From assembly GCA_019359285.1 (NCBI GenBank), contig JAHHHQ010000070.1, positions 1 through 57,424 of the forward strand: 57,424 nt of DNA, written 5' to 3'. Both the position numbers and the translations under genes were made by a program. The notes beneath the pieces were generated by a model. That model had not been told where the DNA came from. It saw nothing but the letters and a program-made list of their open reading frames with translations, and did not search any database. Source of the stretch: Nodosilinea sp. WJT8-NPBG4 (GTDB lineage: Bacteria > Cyanobacteriota > Cyanobacteriia > Phormidesmidales > Phormidesmidaceae). Below are positions 44,066 to 53,016 of the stretch, piece after piece; the stretch's first letter is position 1; every line of letters begins with the position of its first letter.

Positions 44066-44749
44066 ATGACCTTTGTGCTTACCAACGACGACGGCATTGA
44101 TGCGCCGGGCATTCAGGCGTTACGAAATGCCTTGGCCAACTATCCCACCTGGGTTGTGGCCCCTGACCAGCATCTCTCGGGCTGTAGTCACCAGATGAAC
44201 CGGGGTGGTCCGATCGCCATCGACCAGCGCAGCGATCGCGCCTTTGCCATTGGCGGCACCCCCGCCGACTGCACCCGCGTTGCGCTTAGCCACCTGTGCC
44301 CGGAGGCCACCTGGGTGCTCTCGGGCATTAACGCTGGGGGCAATATGGGGGCCGATATTCACCTGTCGGGCACCGTGGCTGCTGTGCGGGAGGCGGCGCT
44401 GCTGCGGGTGCCGGGGGTGGCAATTTCCCACTACATTGAAAATCGCCGTCCGGTCGACTGGGGGTTGGCGACTCGCCTAGCAACCCAGGTGATCGATGTG
44501 CTGATGGCTGAGGCGCTGCCGCCAGGATGCTTTTGGAACGTGAATTTGCCCCACCTGCAGCCGGGCGATGCCGATCCTGAGATCGTCTTCTGCACCCTCT
44601 GTACCCAGCCTTTGCCCACCGAGTTTAAGGTTGACCAGGGCCAGTTTTACTATATGGGCAAGTATGGCGATCGCCGCCACGACCCTGACTCAGACGTGGC
44701 AGTCTGTTTTGGCGGCAACATTGCCGTGACTAAAATTTGCCTGTGGTAG
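44066..44749 (+). CDS. surE: SurE-type 5'-nucleotidase
   Basis: A 227-residue SurE phosphatase acting on nucleoside 5'-monophosphates, with divalent metal. The metal site NDDG is at residues 7-10, then the Ser in APDQHLSGCS and Asn in SGINAGGNMG. The family length is 220-265. It is convergent with the endonuclease-like gene, only three bases apart. Confidence 0.93.
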   Translation: MTFVLTNDDGIDAPGIQALRNALANYPTWVVAPDQHLSGCSHQMNRGGPIAIDQRSDRAFAIGGTPADCTRVALSHLCPEATWVLSGINAGGNMGADIHLSGTVAAVREAALLRVPGVAISHYIENRRPVDWGLATRLATQVIDVLMAEALPPGCFWNVNLPHLQPGDADPEIVFCTLCTQPLPTEFKVDQGQFYYMGKYGDRRHDPDSDVAVCFGGNIAVTKICLW

Positions 44750-44752
44750 CGC

Positions 44753-45490
44753 CTAGACGTGAAGGTCTACACCAACGCCAAAATGATCTGATAGACCCCT
44801 TAAATCCTCAAGGTGGGGCGGCCAGGCAAAGGAACTTTGGAACTGCCTAGGTGGAGTTTGGGATAGACAGATGTGGTCGATGTTGGAGTGCTGCCCGCAA
44901 ATCAGCTGATGCACGGGGTCATTTTCTCCGGCAGTGAGGCAGTCTAACCCTGCATCGGCCAAGGCCTGCCGCAAGGCCTGCTTGTTTTGGCGCGACCCGT
45001 AGTAATGCAGATTGTTTAGATCTTGGTTGAAGTCACCAGCGACGACTAAAGCTGCTTCTGGGTAGATTGCCCGCAGCTTTTGCCAGTCGGCCTGCTGTGC
45101 GGCCAAGGCGGCGGCAAAGGCTTGGCCTTGGGAGGCGGGTTGGGAGCGCCAGCCACTTCCCAACCACGGCAGCACCGTGCCGTACAGCACCCATTGCTGG
45201 TCGTTGGGCAGCGTTAGTAGGGCGGCAGCAGTGCGGGCCTCGTCAGAAGTTTCTAGCGGGGTTAGTATTCCTGCCTTAACCCAAATTTGTACCCAGCGCT
45301 CGCTGTCGTCTCCAGGGCGATCGGGCCGCCCACTGGCCACAGAGTAATAGGCTTCGCTAGGGGTAATGCCCAGGTGAGTCTCGGTCAAAAACCAGATGTC
45401 GGCATCAATGCGGCTGAGCCATTTTCGCTGGCGCTCAGCTTGCACAGACTGGGGCAACGCGCGCTCAAGATTCCAGGTAGCGATTTTCAT
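44753..45490 (-). CDS. Endonuclease/exonuclease/phosphatase family protein
   Basis: A 245-residue protein with EEP-fold motifs: ATWNLE at the start, the metal-binding Glu in LTETHLG (near residue 37), VAGDFNQDLNN (near 150) and SDHFGV at the end. Relatives cleave DNA, phosphoesters or phosphoinositides. The length and absence of a signal fit an unassigned bacterial EEP enzyme. It lies downstream of the ABC transporter pair on the same strand, 158 bases away. Confidence 0.82.
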   Translation of the reverse strand: MKIATWNLERALPQSVQAERQRKWLSRIDADIWFLTETHLGITPSEAYYSVASGRPDRPGDDSERWVQIWVKAGILTPLETSDEARTAAALLTLPNDQQWVLYGTVLPWLGSGWRSQPASQGQAFAAALAAQQADWQKLRAIYPEAALVVAGDFNQDLNNLHYYGSRQNKQALRQALADAGLDCLTAGENDPVHQLICGQHSNIDHICLSQTPPRQFQSSFAWPPHLEDLRGLSDHFGVGVDLHV

Positions 45491-45648
45491 TCAGGAGCAA
45501 TAGACAGGCTGCTACGGAGAGCATTTTTTTGTATCAGCCACTACTTAATCCTGGAAGGCCACCTTTTGCATATATTCCTCAATACAAAAAATGTCTAGGT
45601 GTTGCCCTTTCAAGACCTTTAGCGGCCAGGGTTCCCTTTAACCCTGCT

Positions 45649-46404
45649 CTAAAGTTGGTAAAGGTCAGCCATCATTTCATTGCTGACCTGATTGGCTGGG
45701 GTGTCAAAGAGAATCTGACCCTGGCGTAGGCCGATAATGCGATCGCAGTACCTCACCGCAAATTCCACCTCGTGCAGGCTGATCACCAGGGTGTTGCCCG
45801 TGGTTTCGCTGAGCTGACGCAGCAGCGCCATCATCGCCCGCGATCGCTCGGGATCCACGCTTGAGATCGGTTCATCCGCCAAAATAGCGGCGGGGTCTTG
45901 CACCAGCACCCGCGCCAGCGCCACCCGCTGCTGCTGACCGCCCGACAGGCGATCGGTGCGGGCGTATAGCTTGTCCGCAATGCCCACCTGGGCGAGCGCT
46001 TGGGCCGCAGTCGGTACCTGCTGGGGGCACACCAGCGACCACAGCGCCCTCGGCAGCGCCCAGCGCCCCAGGTGACCGGCGTTGACATTGTGGACCACGG
46101 CCAAGTTGCCCACCAGGTGGTGCTGCTGATAGACCGTGCCCACCAGCCGCTGAATCCGCCGTCGCTTTCTGGGGCTGAGGCGATTGACCTCCTGCCCCAG
46201 AATCACAACTCGCCCGGCGGTAGGTGCCTGGCTACCGTTGAGCAGGCTTAGCAGCGTGCTTTTGCCGGCGCCACTGGGGCCAATTAGCGCCACTCGTTCG
46301 CCGGGAGCGATCGCCAGACTGCAATTGGTCAGAGCGGCCACCGCCCCAAACCGGCAGCTCACCCCCTCCAGTTGAAAAATTGGCCCCGCCATCCCCGCAG
46401 GCAC
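45649..46404 (-). CDS. PhnC-type ABC transporter ATP-binding protein
   Basis: A 251-residue ABC ATPase. Walker A is GPSGAGKST, signature LSGGQQQRVALARVL, Walker B ILADEPISSVD, and the switch His is ISLHEV. It is closest to PhnC of phosphonate and related uptake systems. The frame starts at GTG overlapping the stop of the binding-protein gene (TAGTG); a later ATG at 46392 is also possible. The two genes are coupled, but no permease gene follows, as it normally would. Confidence 0.85.
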   Translation of the reverse strand: MPAGMAGPIFQLEGVSCRFGAVAALTNCSLAIAPGERVALIGPSGAGKSTLLSLLNGSQAPTAGRVVILGQEVNRLSPRKRRRIQRLVGTVYQQHHLVGNLAVVHNVNAGHLGRWALPRALWSLVCPQQVPTAAQALAQVGIADKLYARTDRLSGGQQQRVALARVLVQDPAAILADEPISSVDPERSRAMMALLRQLSETTGNTLVISLHEVEFAVRYCDRIIGLRQGQILFDTPANQVSNEMMADLYQL

Positions 46405-47354
46405 TACTGGATTTTGCCGATTCTGCGGCCCACTGCTTCGATCTCAGCGTAGTTGTCGTTGTCAGTGGCAATAAAGCGCTCGGCCCCAAACAGATCGAGA
46501 ATCTCCTTGTGTTCAGGCACCGCTGGGTCGAGGTCCATCAATGCGGCCTGCACCTTTTCGGCGAAACCGTCGCCATAGCGCTCGTCAACTTCGGGGCTGA
46601 TTACCCAGTGGTAGTCGTAGTAGGGTGGAGTGCGCCAGATGACGGAGACTTTGGTGGTATCAACTGCTCCTTCCGCGACGCGATCGAGCCATACCTGCTC
46701 GTTGAGGGCACCCACTTCGTAGGTGCCCGCCTCCACCAGCTTGATGGTGGTGTCGTGGTTGCCCGAAAAGCCCACTTCCCCTTTGAAATCTTGGGCAGTG
46801 TCGAGGCCTGCTTCTTCCATAAAGTGCTGGGGCATCAGTCGTCCGGAGGTGGAAGACTCACTACCAAAGGTGAAGGTGCGGCCCTTGATTTGGGTCAAGT
46901 CTTGAATGTCTGAAAATTCCTTGAGGCCAGTGGCGGTGTTTGCGATAAAGACGCTGTGGAACTGTTCATCAATGTCGCGCTGGGCGATCGCCTCGGCCCC
47001 TGGCACTTGCAATCTTGCCTGCACCCCGGTCAATCCACCGAACCAGACTAAATCTAAATCCCCCACCTTAAAGGCCGTAACGGCGGCAGCGTAGTCGGTT
47101 ACGGGCTTATATTCCACCGGCACGCCCAACTCGGCCTCTAGGTAGTCGGCCAGTTTGGTATAAAGGCGCTGAAGCACTTCGGGGTCTTGGTCAGGAATGG
47201 CGCCGGCAGTTAGGGGAATGGTGCTCTGCTCCGTCGCTAGGCTGCCCTCCCCTGCAGCCTCTTGTCCCGGCTCAGAAGGCGCACAGGCCCCCAAAGGCAA
47301 CAACAACAGCAGGCTCGATACCCCTGCAATCCACGAACGACGAATGCTCACCAT
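46404..47354 (-). CDS. PhnD-like periplasmic binding lipoprotein, putative selenate type
   Basis: A 316-residue substrate-binding lipoprotein with a signal ending in the lipobox LGAC. The body starts PLTAGAIPDQDPEVLQRL and has DLVWFGGLTGVQARL, FTFGSESSTSGRLMP and GALNEQVW, as in PhnD-type binding proteins. The pattern matches, in my recollection, a subgroup named putative selenate ABC transporter binding proteins, which tends to occur in genomes with SelD. The oxidoreductase-SelD fusion is 30 kb away. Phosphonate or phosphite remain possible ligands. Confidence 0.78.
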   Translation of the reverse strand: MVSIRRSWIAGVSSLLLLLPLGACAPSEPGQEAAGEGSLATEQSTIPLTAGAIPDQDPEVLQRLYTKLADYLEAELGVPVEYKPVTDYAAAVTAFKVGDLDLVWFGGLTGVQARLQVPGAEAIAQRDIDEQFHSVFIANTATGLKEFSDIQDLTQIKGRTFTFGSESSTSGRLMPQHFMEEAGLDTAQDFKGEVGFSGNHDTTIKLVEAGTYEVGALNEQVWLDRVAEGAVDTTKVSVIWRTPPYYDYHWVISPEVDERYGDGFAEKVQAALMDLDPAVPEHKEILDLFGAERFIATDNDNYAEIEAVGRRIGKIQ

Positions 47355-47460
47355 GGCTTGAATAGCGCCCTAAACAGCAGCACTAAATCATACGGGTCGG
47401 ATCCCCCCTAAAGCAATGCTCTAGCTGAGGAATGTCTAAGAGGGAAAAAGCCGCTCGGCT

Positions 47461-47991
47461 CTAGCTCAGCCAGAGTAGCCCGGCCAATACTAGGGCAACC
47501 CCCACCAGAGCCGCCCACAAAAATCCGTTGTCTTTGGTGTTGATCTGGCTCGGGTCCAGGGGAGCAGGCTCGCTCTTGGGACGCGATCGCGGTGCCGCCT
47601 TTGCCGCTGTTGAATAACCCGAACCGCCCGCACTCTGAGAGCTATCCTGAGACAGATTGTCTAGAGCCGGAATTTCGGTCATCCAGTTGGTGGGGCGCTG
47701 AAGCTGGGGCGCTTGCAAAATGTAGAGCAGATTCTTGCCCTGCTTGCGGGTCTCTAGATCGGGGTGGTGAGCTAGGGCTTGGCAGAGGGCGATCGCATCG
47801 TTCTGTCGCCCCACTGCACTGTAGGCATTCACCAACCAGGTTTGAATTTCGCCCCCCAGGGGGGTGGTGGCCTTGGCTAGCTTAGCGGCCTCCTCAAAAA
47901 ACTCTACGGCCTCGCGGTAGCTGCCCCGCTCAAAGGCGGCTTGGCCATAGGCATACTGGGTTTTAGCAAGGTCGCGGGTATCTTCGGTCAT
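47461..47991 (-). CDS. TPR-like protein with C-terminal membrane anchor
   Basis: ATG 47991 (MTEDTRDLAKTQYAYG) is preferred over an upstream start in the toxin gene end; 176 residues. Two to three TPR-like helical pairs (residues 5-90: AYGQAAFERGSYREAVEFFEEA in type) are followed by a Ser/Pro-rich linker and one membrane helix (WAALVGVALVLAGLLWL). It is a cyanobacterial type of tail-anchored adaptor, function unknown. It follows the toxin gene by 14 bases. Confidence 0.68.
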   Translation of the reverse strand: MTEDTRDLAKTQYAYGQAAFERGSYREAVEFFEEAAKLAKATTPLGGEIQTWLVNAYSAVGRQNDAIALCQALAHHPDLETRKQGKNLLYILQAPQLQRPTNWMTEIPALDNLSQDSSQSAGGSGYSTAAKAAPRSRPKSEPAPLDPSQINTKDNGFLWAALVGVALVLAGLLWLS

Positions 47992-48005
47992 TGGATTAAT
48001 TGAAC

Positions 48006-48365
48006 TCAATTGGTAAAGAGCGCACATAATCGCTGAGCCACATCACTTTGAGTTGCGTCGGATAATCTTCCCAGCTCTCGCAAAATGAGTGAGGTGCGCG
48101 CTGTCATCAGGTAATGGAGCCGCAAGGTAGAGGGTTTACGTAGCCCACTGCTAGCAAAATCGGGATGAGATGCATCAAAAATGATGTCTGTTGGCAATGG
48201 CTGATCTGGAATGCGGCTAGTGATAAATGCTAACAAAACATGCTGATAGGGTCCTATGGCGTGGGTTAGGCAAACGGCTGGCCTTACCTTCGTTGTCGAT
48301 AGATCATCAAACGGGAACGGCACTAAGACAACCTTGCCCCTAGGGTTTGAAAGGCTTGCCATCAC
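48006..48365 (-). CDS. MazF/PemK-type toxin
   Basis: A 119-residue protein. GKVVLVPFPFDDLSTTKVRPAVCL (as separate short motifs VPFPFDD and KVRPAV), then FITSRI and 'L..PSTLRLHYLMT', follow MazF/PemK mRNA-cleaving toxins. It overlaps the upstream 80-residue gene by 26 bases, the usual arrangement of antitoxin then toxin. The two adjacent Met codons at the start leave a one-codon uncertainty. Confidence 0.82.
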   Translation of the reverse strand: MMASLSNPRGKVVLVPFPFDDLSTTKVRPAVCLTHAIGPYQHVLLAFITSRIPDQPLPTDIIFDASHPDFASSGLRKPSTLRLHYLMTARTSLILRELGRLSDATQSDVAQRLCALFTN

Positions 48366-48582
48366 TCACACTGTAAATATCTTCTTCAGAATCCTGGAGA
48401 AAATCAAAGGCAGGGTTCTGATTTGCCGCTTTCAGCCAGTCATCGTCGCTTAGATCATTGGCCTCTTCAACTAAAACGATCACTCTGACCTGAGCATCTT
48501 TTAGGGCAGGATCTAGCTGAAAATCAGGCCAGGTCAAATGGCCATTGGCCATGACCGTTGCAGGTAATTCGTAAGCTTTCAT
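48340..48582 (-). CDS. Antitoxin of the MazF-type module
   Basis: An 80-residue acidic protein (MKAYELPATVMANGHLTWPDF then many Asp/Glu) immediately upstream of and overlapping the MazF-like gene. Size, charge and position are those of the antitoxin. The N-terminal part resembles short antitoxins of cyanobacterial MazF modules; a DNA-binding fold is not obvious. Confidence 0.75.
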   Translation of the reverse strand: MKAYELPATVMANGHLTWPDFQLDPALKDAQVRVIVLVEEANDLSDDDWLKAANQNPAFDFLQDSEEDIYSVSDGKPFKP

Positions 48583-48607
48583 AGTGGCGGGTAAATGGGC
48601 CTTATAG

Positions 48608-49186
48608 CTACCAGACTAATGCCATATTCAGAACAAATCCAGGGAGAACGGGGTCTCCTGAAAGGTGGGTTGGGTTGTTCAATAACTCGGGGGCTTGCTC
48701 CTGCCGGTAAACTTCGACTTGGCGACTGCTGGGGTTAATTAGCCAGCCTAGCCGTACGCCGCCAGCCATGTATTCCTGCATTTTAGTTTGCACGACTGAG
48801 AGGCGATCGCTGGGCGACAGCAGCTCCAGCACAAAATCGGGGGCGATGGGCGGAAATTTTTGCCGCTGCTCAGGGGTGAGGGCGTTCCAGCGAGATTGCT
48901 GGACCCAGGCAACATCGGGCGATCGCTCGCCCCCCCGAGGCAGCTTAAACCCAGTGGATGAGTCAAAGACAACTCCCAGCCGATGCTGGCGATTCCACAG
49001 CACAAACTCTGTGGCTAGCTCCACGTTGCGATTGCCGGTTTCTCCACCCGTTGGCGACATAATCAGCAGGTCTCCCTGGGCGTTGCGCTCAAACTTGAGG
49101 TCGGGGTTGGTGATGCACAGCTGGTAGAACTGCTCATCGGTCATAGTTAGGGCAGGCTGGAGCTTAATGGTGTAAGCCGTCATCAC
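48608..49186 (-). CDS. Uma2-family putative endonuclease (DUF820)
   Basis: A 192-residue protein of the Uma2 group, very common in cyanobacteria. It has TDEQFYQLC, the acidic 'SPDVAWV' and 'PDFVLELLSPSD' motifs of a PD-(D/E)xK-type nuclease core, and a late 'G..LGWLI' strand. The biological role is unknown; copies are often mobile or next to toxin-antitoxin genes, as here. Confidence 0.88.
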   Translation of the reverse strand: MMTAYTIKLQPALTMTDEQFYQLCITNPDLKFERNAQGDLLIMSPTGGETGNRNVELATEFVLWNRQHRLGVVFDSSTGFKLPRGGERSPDVAWVQQSRWNALTPEQRQKFPPIAPDFVLELLSPSDRLSVVQTKMQEYMAGGVRLGWLINPSSRQVEVYRQEQAPELLNNPTHLSGDPVLPGFVLNMALVW

Positions 49187-49356
49187 AGAACCCAGGAAGA
49201 TAATTGGCTGTTTTTATCATAGAAGTAGGCTAGGCGGATTCCCTCAACGACCCGTTTGCGAACCAAGCATCTCTGTCTCCCATAGAATCTTGACACGGCC
49301 CCTTAACCCGACTTTTTTCGCTCAAGATGGAGTAAGGGAATAAGGAGACAAACACC

Positions 49357-52353
49357 GTGGTAGCCCCAGCAATTAAGCCTCAGACCGACTCACTACAGTA
49401 CGAGGCCAAGACCCTCGCGATCGCCACCGCTCTGCTCGGCGCCACCCGCGAGAAGAAAAACCTCTTCGCCCAAATGCGCGACCAGATGCGCTGGGACGAC
49501 AAAATTATGGACTTCGCCATGGGCAACCCCGGGCTGAAGGTGCAGCTGTTTCGCTTCATCGACGCGCTGCCTGCCCTGCGCAGCAAGCCCGAGATCGCCC
49601 GCCACCTACAAGAGTATCTATCTGCTGAAGAAGTAGAACTGCCTAACGCGCTGAAGGGATTGCTGAACTTCACCAATCCTGATTCGGTGCCCGGCCAGCT
49701 CGCCGCTACCACCGTTGCTCCAGCGGTGGAAACTCTGGCCTATCGCTACATTTCAGGCGAGACCATTGAGAAGGCGATCAGGGCGATCGAGCGCATGCGC
49801 AGGGACAAGCTCACCTTCACCATGGACCTGCTGGGCGAAGCGGTGATCACCGAGGCGGAAGCCCAGGCCTACCTTCAGCGCTACCTGGACCTGATGGCGC
49901 AATTGTCTCAGGCTGCGAAAAATTGGAAGACCGTAGATGCGATCGATGTGGCAGACGGCAAAGAACTGTCCAAAGTCCAGGTTTCTGTCAAACTCACCGC
50001 CTTCTACTCCCAGTTCGACCCACTCGATGCAGAGGGCAGCCGTGCCAAAGTCAGTGAGCACATTCGCACCCTGCTGCGCCGCGCCCAGGAACTGGGTGTC
50101 GCTGTCCACTTTGATATGGAGCAGTACCGTTACAAGGCGCTCACCCTGGCAATTCTCAAAGACATTTTGATGGAGGCTGAGTTTCGCCAGCGCGACGACC
50201 TGGGCGTTACCCTCCAGGCCTACCTGCGCGACAGCTACAACGACCTCAAGGATCTGGTGATTTGGGCAAAAAATCGCGGCACCCCCGTCACCGTGCGTCT
50301 GGTGAAGGGCGCTTACTGGGATCAAGAGACCATCACCGCGCGGCAGAACGGTTGGCACAGCCCGGTCTACAGCCAAAAAGTTTCTACTGACGCCAACTTC
50401 GAGCGCATGACCCGGCTGCTGCTGGAGAACCATCAGTATTTGTATGCCGCTATTGGTAGCCACAACGTGCGATCGCAAGCCCACGCCATGGCGATCGCCG
50501 AAGAACTCAACATCCCTCGCCGCAATGTCGAGCTACAGGTGCTCTACGGCATGGCCGATAAACTGGCCAAAACCTTGGCCGACAAGGGCTACCGAGTGCG
50601 AGTTTACTCTCCCTTCGGCGAGTTGATTCCAGGGATGTCGTATCTAATTCGCCGCCTGCTGGAGAACACCGCCAACAGCTCCTTCCTGCGGCAAAACCAG
50701 GAGGACGTGCCCGTAGAGACTCTGCTGGCGGCACCAGAGTTTGCTGTGGAAGATCTAGAGGGAGCAGAGGCTGACCACCATGTTCCTTTCCCCAATGCCG
50801 CCGATATCGACTTTGCTGTGACCACCAAACGGTCCCAGGCCACCGAAGCGCTCAAAACCGTCCACGCCCAGCTCGGTCGGCGCTACAACCCGATCATCAA
50901 TGGCGAAGCGGTCGATACCGAAGCTACGGCGGATTCGGTGAACCCCTCGAAACCAGCAGAACTGGTCGGTAAGCTGGGATTGGCCAGTCAAGAGCAGGCG
51001 GATGCAGCGATCGCTGCTGCCAAAGCCGCCTTCTCCGCCTGGGCTGCTACTCCGGCCAAAGAACGAGGGGCCATTCTCCGCCGCGCTGCTGACCTGATGG
51101 AAGAGCGCCGTCACGAACTCAATGCCTGGATGGTGTATGAGGTCGGCAAACCCCTGGGTCAGGCTGATCCCGAAGTCTCCGAAGCGATCGACTTCTGCCG
51201 CTACTACGCCGATGAAATGGAGCGGCTTGACGCTGGATATGCCTACGACTATCCCGGTGAAACCAACCGCTATCGCTACTTCCCGCGCGGTATTGCGGTG
51301 GTGATTTCGCCATGGAACTTTCCCCTGGCGATCGCCACCGGCATGACCGTTGCCGCCCTGGTCACCGGCAACTGCACCATCCTCAAACCCGCCGAAAATT
51401 CCGCTGTGATCGCCGCCAAAATCGCCGAAATTTTGATCGAAGCGGGGATGCCCCCCGGAGTGTTCCAGTACCTTCCAGCCCGAGGCTCCACCGTGGGCGC
51501 CCACCTGGTCAACCACCCCGATGTGCACCTAATTGCTTTCACCGGCTCCCGCGAGGTGGGTTGCCGCATCTATGCTGACGCCGCACAGTGGCGACCCGGC
51601 CAGCGCCATCTAAAGCGCGTGATTGCGGAAATGGGCGGCAAAAACGGCATCATCATCGACGAAAGCGCAGATTTGGATCAGGCGGTGCAGGGGGTGGTGT
51701 ACTCTGCCTTTGGCTACAGCGGCCAGAAGTGCTCGGCTTGCTCCCGTGCGATCGTGGTGGCCTCGGTGTACGACACCTTTGTGCATCGCTTAGTGGAAGC
51801 CACCCGCTCCCTCAATGTGGGCGAAGCGGTGAAACCCAGCACCAAAGTTGGCCCCGTGATCGACGCCAACGCCCAAGCCAAAATCAAGGAGTACATCGAG
51901 CAAGGCAAGGCTGAAGCCACGCTGGCCCTAGAGATGCCGACGCCTGCTGACGGCTATTTCGTTGGCCCCACGGTGTTTACCGATGTGAAACCCGATACGG
52001 CGATCGCCCAGGAAGAAATCTTTGGCCCGGTGCTTGCCGTCATCAGAGCCCAAGACTTCGACGATGCCCTGCGCATCGCCAACGATACCGACTACGGGTT
52101 GACGGGCGGTCTCTACTCCCGCACCCCTTCCCACATTGAGCGGGTGCAGAACGAGTTTGCCGTCGGCAACCTCTACATCAACCGGGGAATTACGGGGGCA
52201 ATCGTCTCTCGCCAGCCCTTCGGCGGTTTCAAGATGTCGGGCGTTGGTTCTAAGGCGGGTGGACCCGACTACCTGCTGCAATTCCTAGAGCCACGCCACG
52301 TCAGCGAAAACGTCCAGCGTCAAGGCTTTGCCCCAATTGAAGGCGTAGATTAA
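49357..52353 (+). CDS. putA: Bifunctional proline dehydrogenase / glutamate semialdehyde dehydrogenase
   Basis: A 998-residue enzyme that oxidises proline to glutamate in two steps. Residues about 1-470 are the FAD-linked proline dehydrogenase barrel (VSVKLTAFYSQ, RLVKGAYWD). Residues 500-990 are the aldehyde dehydrogenase domain with catalytic C792 in SGQKCSACSR and the family's EMGGKN. There is no N-terminal DNA-binding domain, so it is not the trifunctional PutA. AAGGAG lies 9 bases before the GTG start. TTGACA at 49290 could be a -35 element, but its -10 was not clear. Confidence 0.93.
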   Translation: MVAPAIKPQTDSLQYEAKTLAIATALLGATREKKNLFAQMRDQMRWDDKIMDFAMGNPGLKVQLFRFIDALPALRSKPEIARHLQEYLSAEEVELPNALKGLLNFTNPDSVPGQLAATTVAPAVETLAYRYISGETIEKAIRAIERMRRDKLTFTMDLLGEAVITEAEAQAYLQRYLDLMAQLSQAAKNWKTVDAIDVADGKELSKVQVSVKLTAFYSQFDPLDAEGSRAKVSEHIRTLLRRAQELGVAVHFDMEQYRYKALTLAILKDILMEAEFRQRDDLGVTLQAYLRDSYNDLKDLVIWAKNRGTPVTVRLVKGAYWDQETITARQNGWHSPVYSQKVSTDANFERMTRLLLENHQYLYAAIGSHNVRSQAHAMAIAEELNIPRRNVELQVLYGMADKLAKTLADKGYRVRVYSPFGELIPGMSYLIRRLLENTANSSFLRQNQEDVPVETLLAAPEFAVEDLEGAEADHHVPFPNAADIDFAVTTKRSQATEALKTVHAQLGRRYNPIINGEAVDTEATADSVNPSKPAELVGKLGLASQEQADAAIAAAKAAFSAWAATPAKERGAILRRAADLMEERRHELNAWMVYEVGKPLGQADPEVSEAIDFCRYYADEMERLDAGYAYDYPGETNRYRYFPRGIAVVISPWNFPLAIATGMTVAALVTGNCTILKPAENSAVIAAKIAEILIEAGMPPGVFQYLPARGSTVGAHLVNHPDVHLIAFTGSREVGCRIYADAAQWRPGQRHLKRVIAEMGGKNGIIIDESADLDQAVQGVVYSAFGYSGQKCSACSRAIVVASVYDTFVHRLVEATRSLNVGEAVKPSTKVGPVIDANAQAKIKEYIEQGKAEATLALEMPTPADGYFVGPTVFTDVKPDTAIAQEEIFGPVLAVIRAQDFDDALRIANDTDYGLTGGLYSRTPSHIERVQNEFAVGNLYINRGITGAIVSRQPFGGFKMSGVGSKAGGPDYLLQFLEPRHVSENVQRQGFAPIEGVD

Positions 52354-52362
52354 TCTAAAGCC

Positions 52363-52395
52363 ATCAACCCGGTTTCTTAAAAAAACCGGGTTGAT
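52363..52395 (+). terminator. Hairpin terminator after putA
   Basis: A 13-base perfect stem (52363-52375 with 52383-52395) and a 7-base A-rich loop lie 10 bases after the putA stop. There is no long T-tract, so termination may be partial. Confidence 0.7.
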
Positions 52396-52484
52396 CCTCA
52401 CCCACTAGGGATGTATTCACCAGACCTAAACTGTGGGTTAATGGCAGAGGTCAACCCCTGCGTCTTGCACTAAGAGAGCGATTT

Positions 52485-53009
52485 ATGACTGAAGCAACTA
52501 ATCCCAGAGTATTTTTTGACATCACCATCGGCGGCACTCCCGCAGGCCGCATTGTTATGGAGCTACGGGCCGACGTTACCCCCAAAACCGCCGAGAATTT
52601 TCGCGCCCTGTGCACCGGCGAAAAAGGCATGGGTACCTCTGGAGTGCCCCTGCACTTCAAAGGCTCTAGCTTTCACCGCATCATTCCCGAGTTCATGTGC
52701 CAGGGTGGCGACTTTACTCGCGGCAACGGCACTGGCGGTGAGTCAATCTACGGCATGAAGTTTGCCGACGAAAACTTTACCCTCAAGCACACCACCCCTG
52801 GCTTGTTGAGCATGGCCAATGCTGGCCCCAACACCAACGGGTCGCAGTTCTTTCTAACCACCGTGGCCACTCCCTGGCTCGACGGTAAGCATGTCGTCTT
52901 TGGCAGCGTCGTCGAGGGCATGGATGTGGTCAGTACCATGGAGCAGGTGGGTAGCCGCAGCGGCCAAACCTCTGAGCCAGTGGTGATCGCCGACTGCGGC
53001 CAGTTATAA
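52485..53009 (+). CDS. Cyclophilin-type peptidyl-prolyl isomerase
   Basis: A 174-residue cyclophilin that speeds cis-trans isomerisation of proline bonds. FHRIIPEFMCQGGDFT, the active-site Arg, GSQFFLTT and the Trp in PWLDGKHVVFG are all present, so it should bind cyclosporin. With its 'GEKG..T.GVPLHFKGS' insertion, it resembles eukaryotic CypA more than the bacterial PpiB/PpiA. No signal peptide, so cytoplasmic. It stands alone after putA. Confidence 0.93.
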   Translation: MTEATNPRVFFDITIGGTPAGRIVMELRADVTPKTAENFRALCTGEKGMGTSGVPLHFKGSSFHRIIPEFMCQGGDFTRGNGTGGESIYGMKFADENFTLKHTTPGLLSMANAGPNTNGSQFFLTTVATPWLDGKHVVFGSVVEGMDVVSTMEQVGSRSGQTSEPVVIADCGQL

Positions 53010-53016
53010 ATAGCCG

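Noticed and set aside
45491..45648. Remnant of an ABC permease downstream of the ATPase
   Set aside because: The 158 bases contain no stretch of hydrophobic codons or permease motif in any frame I read.
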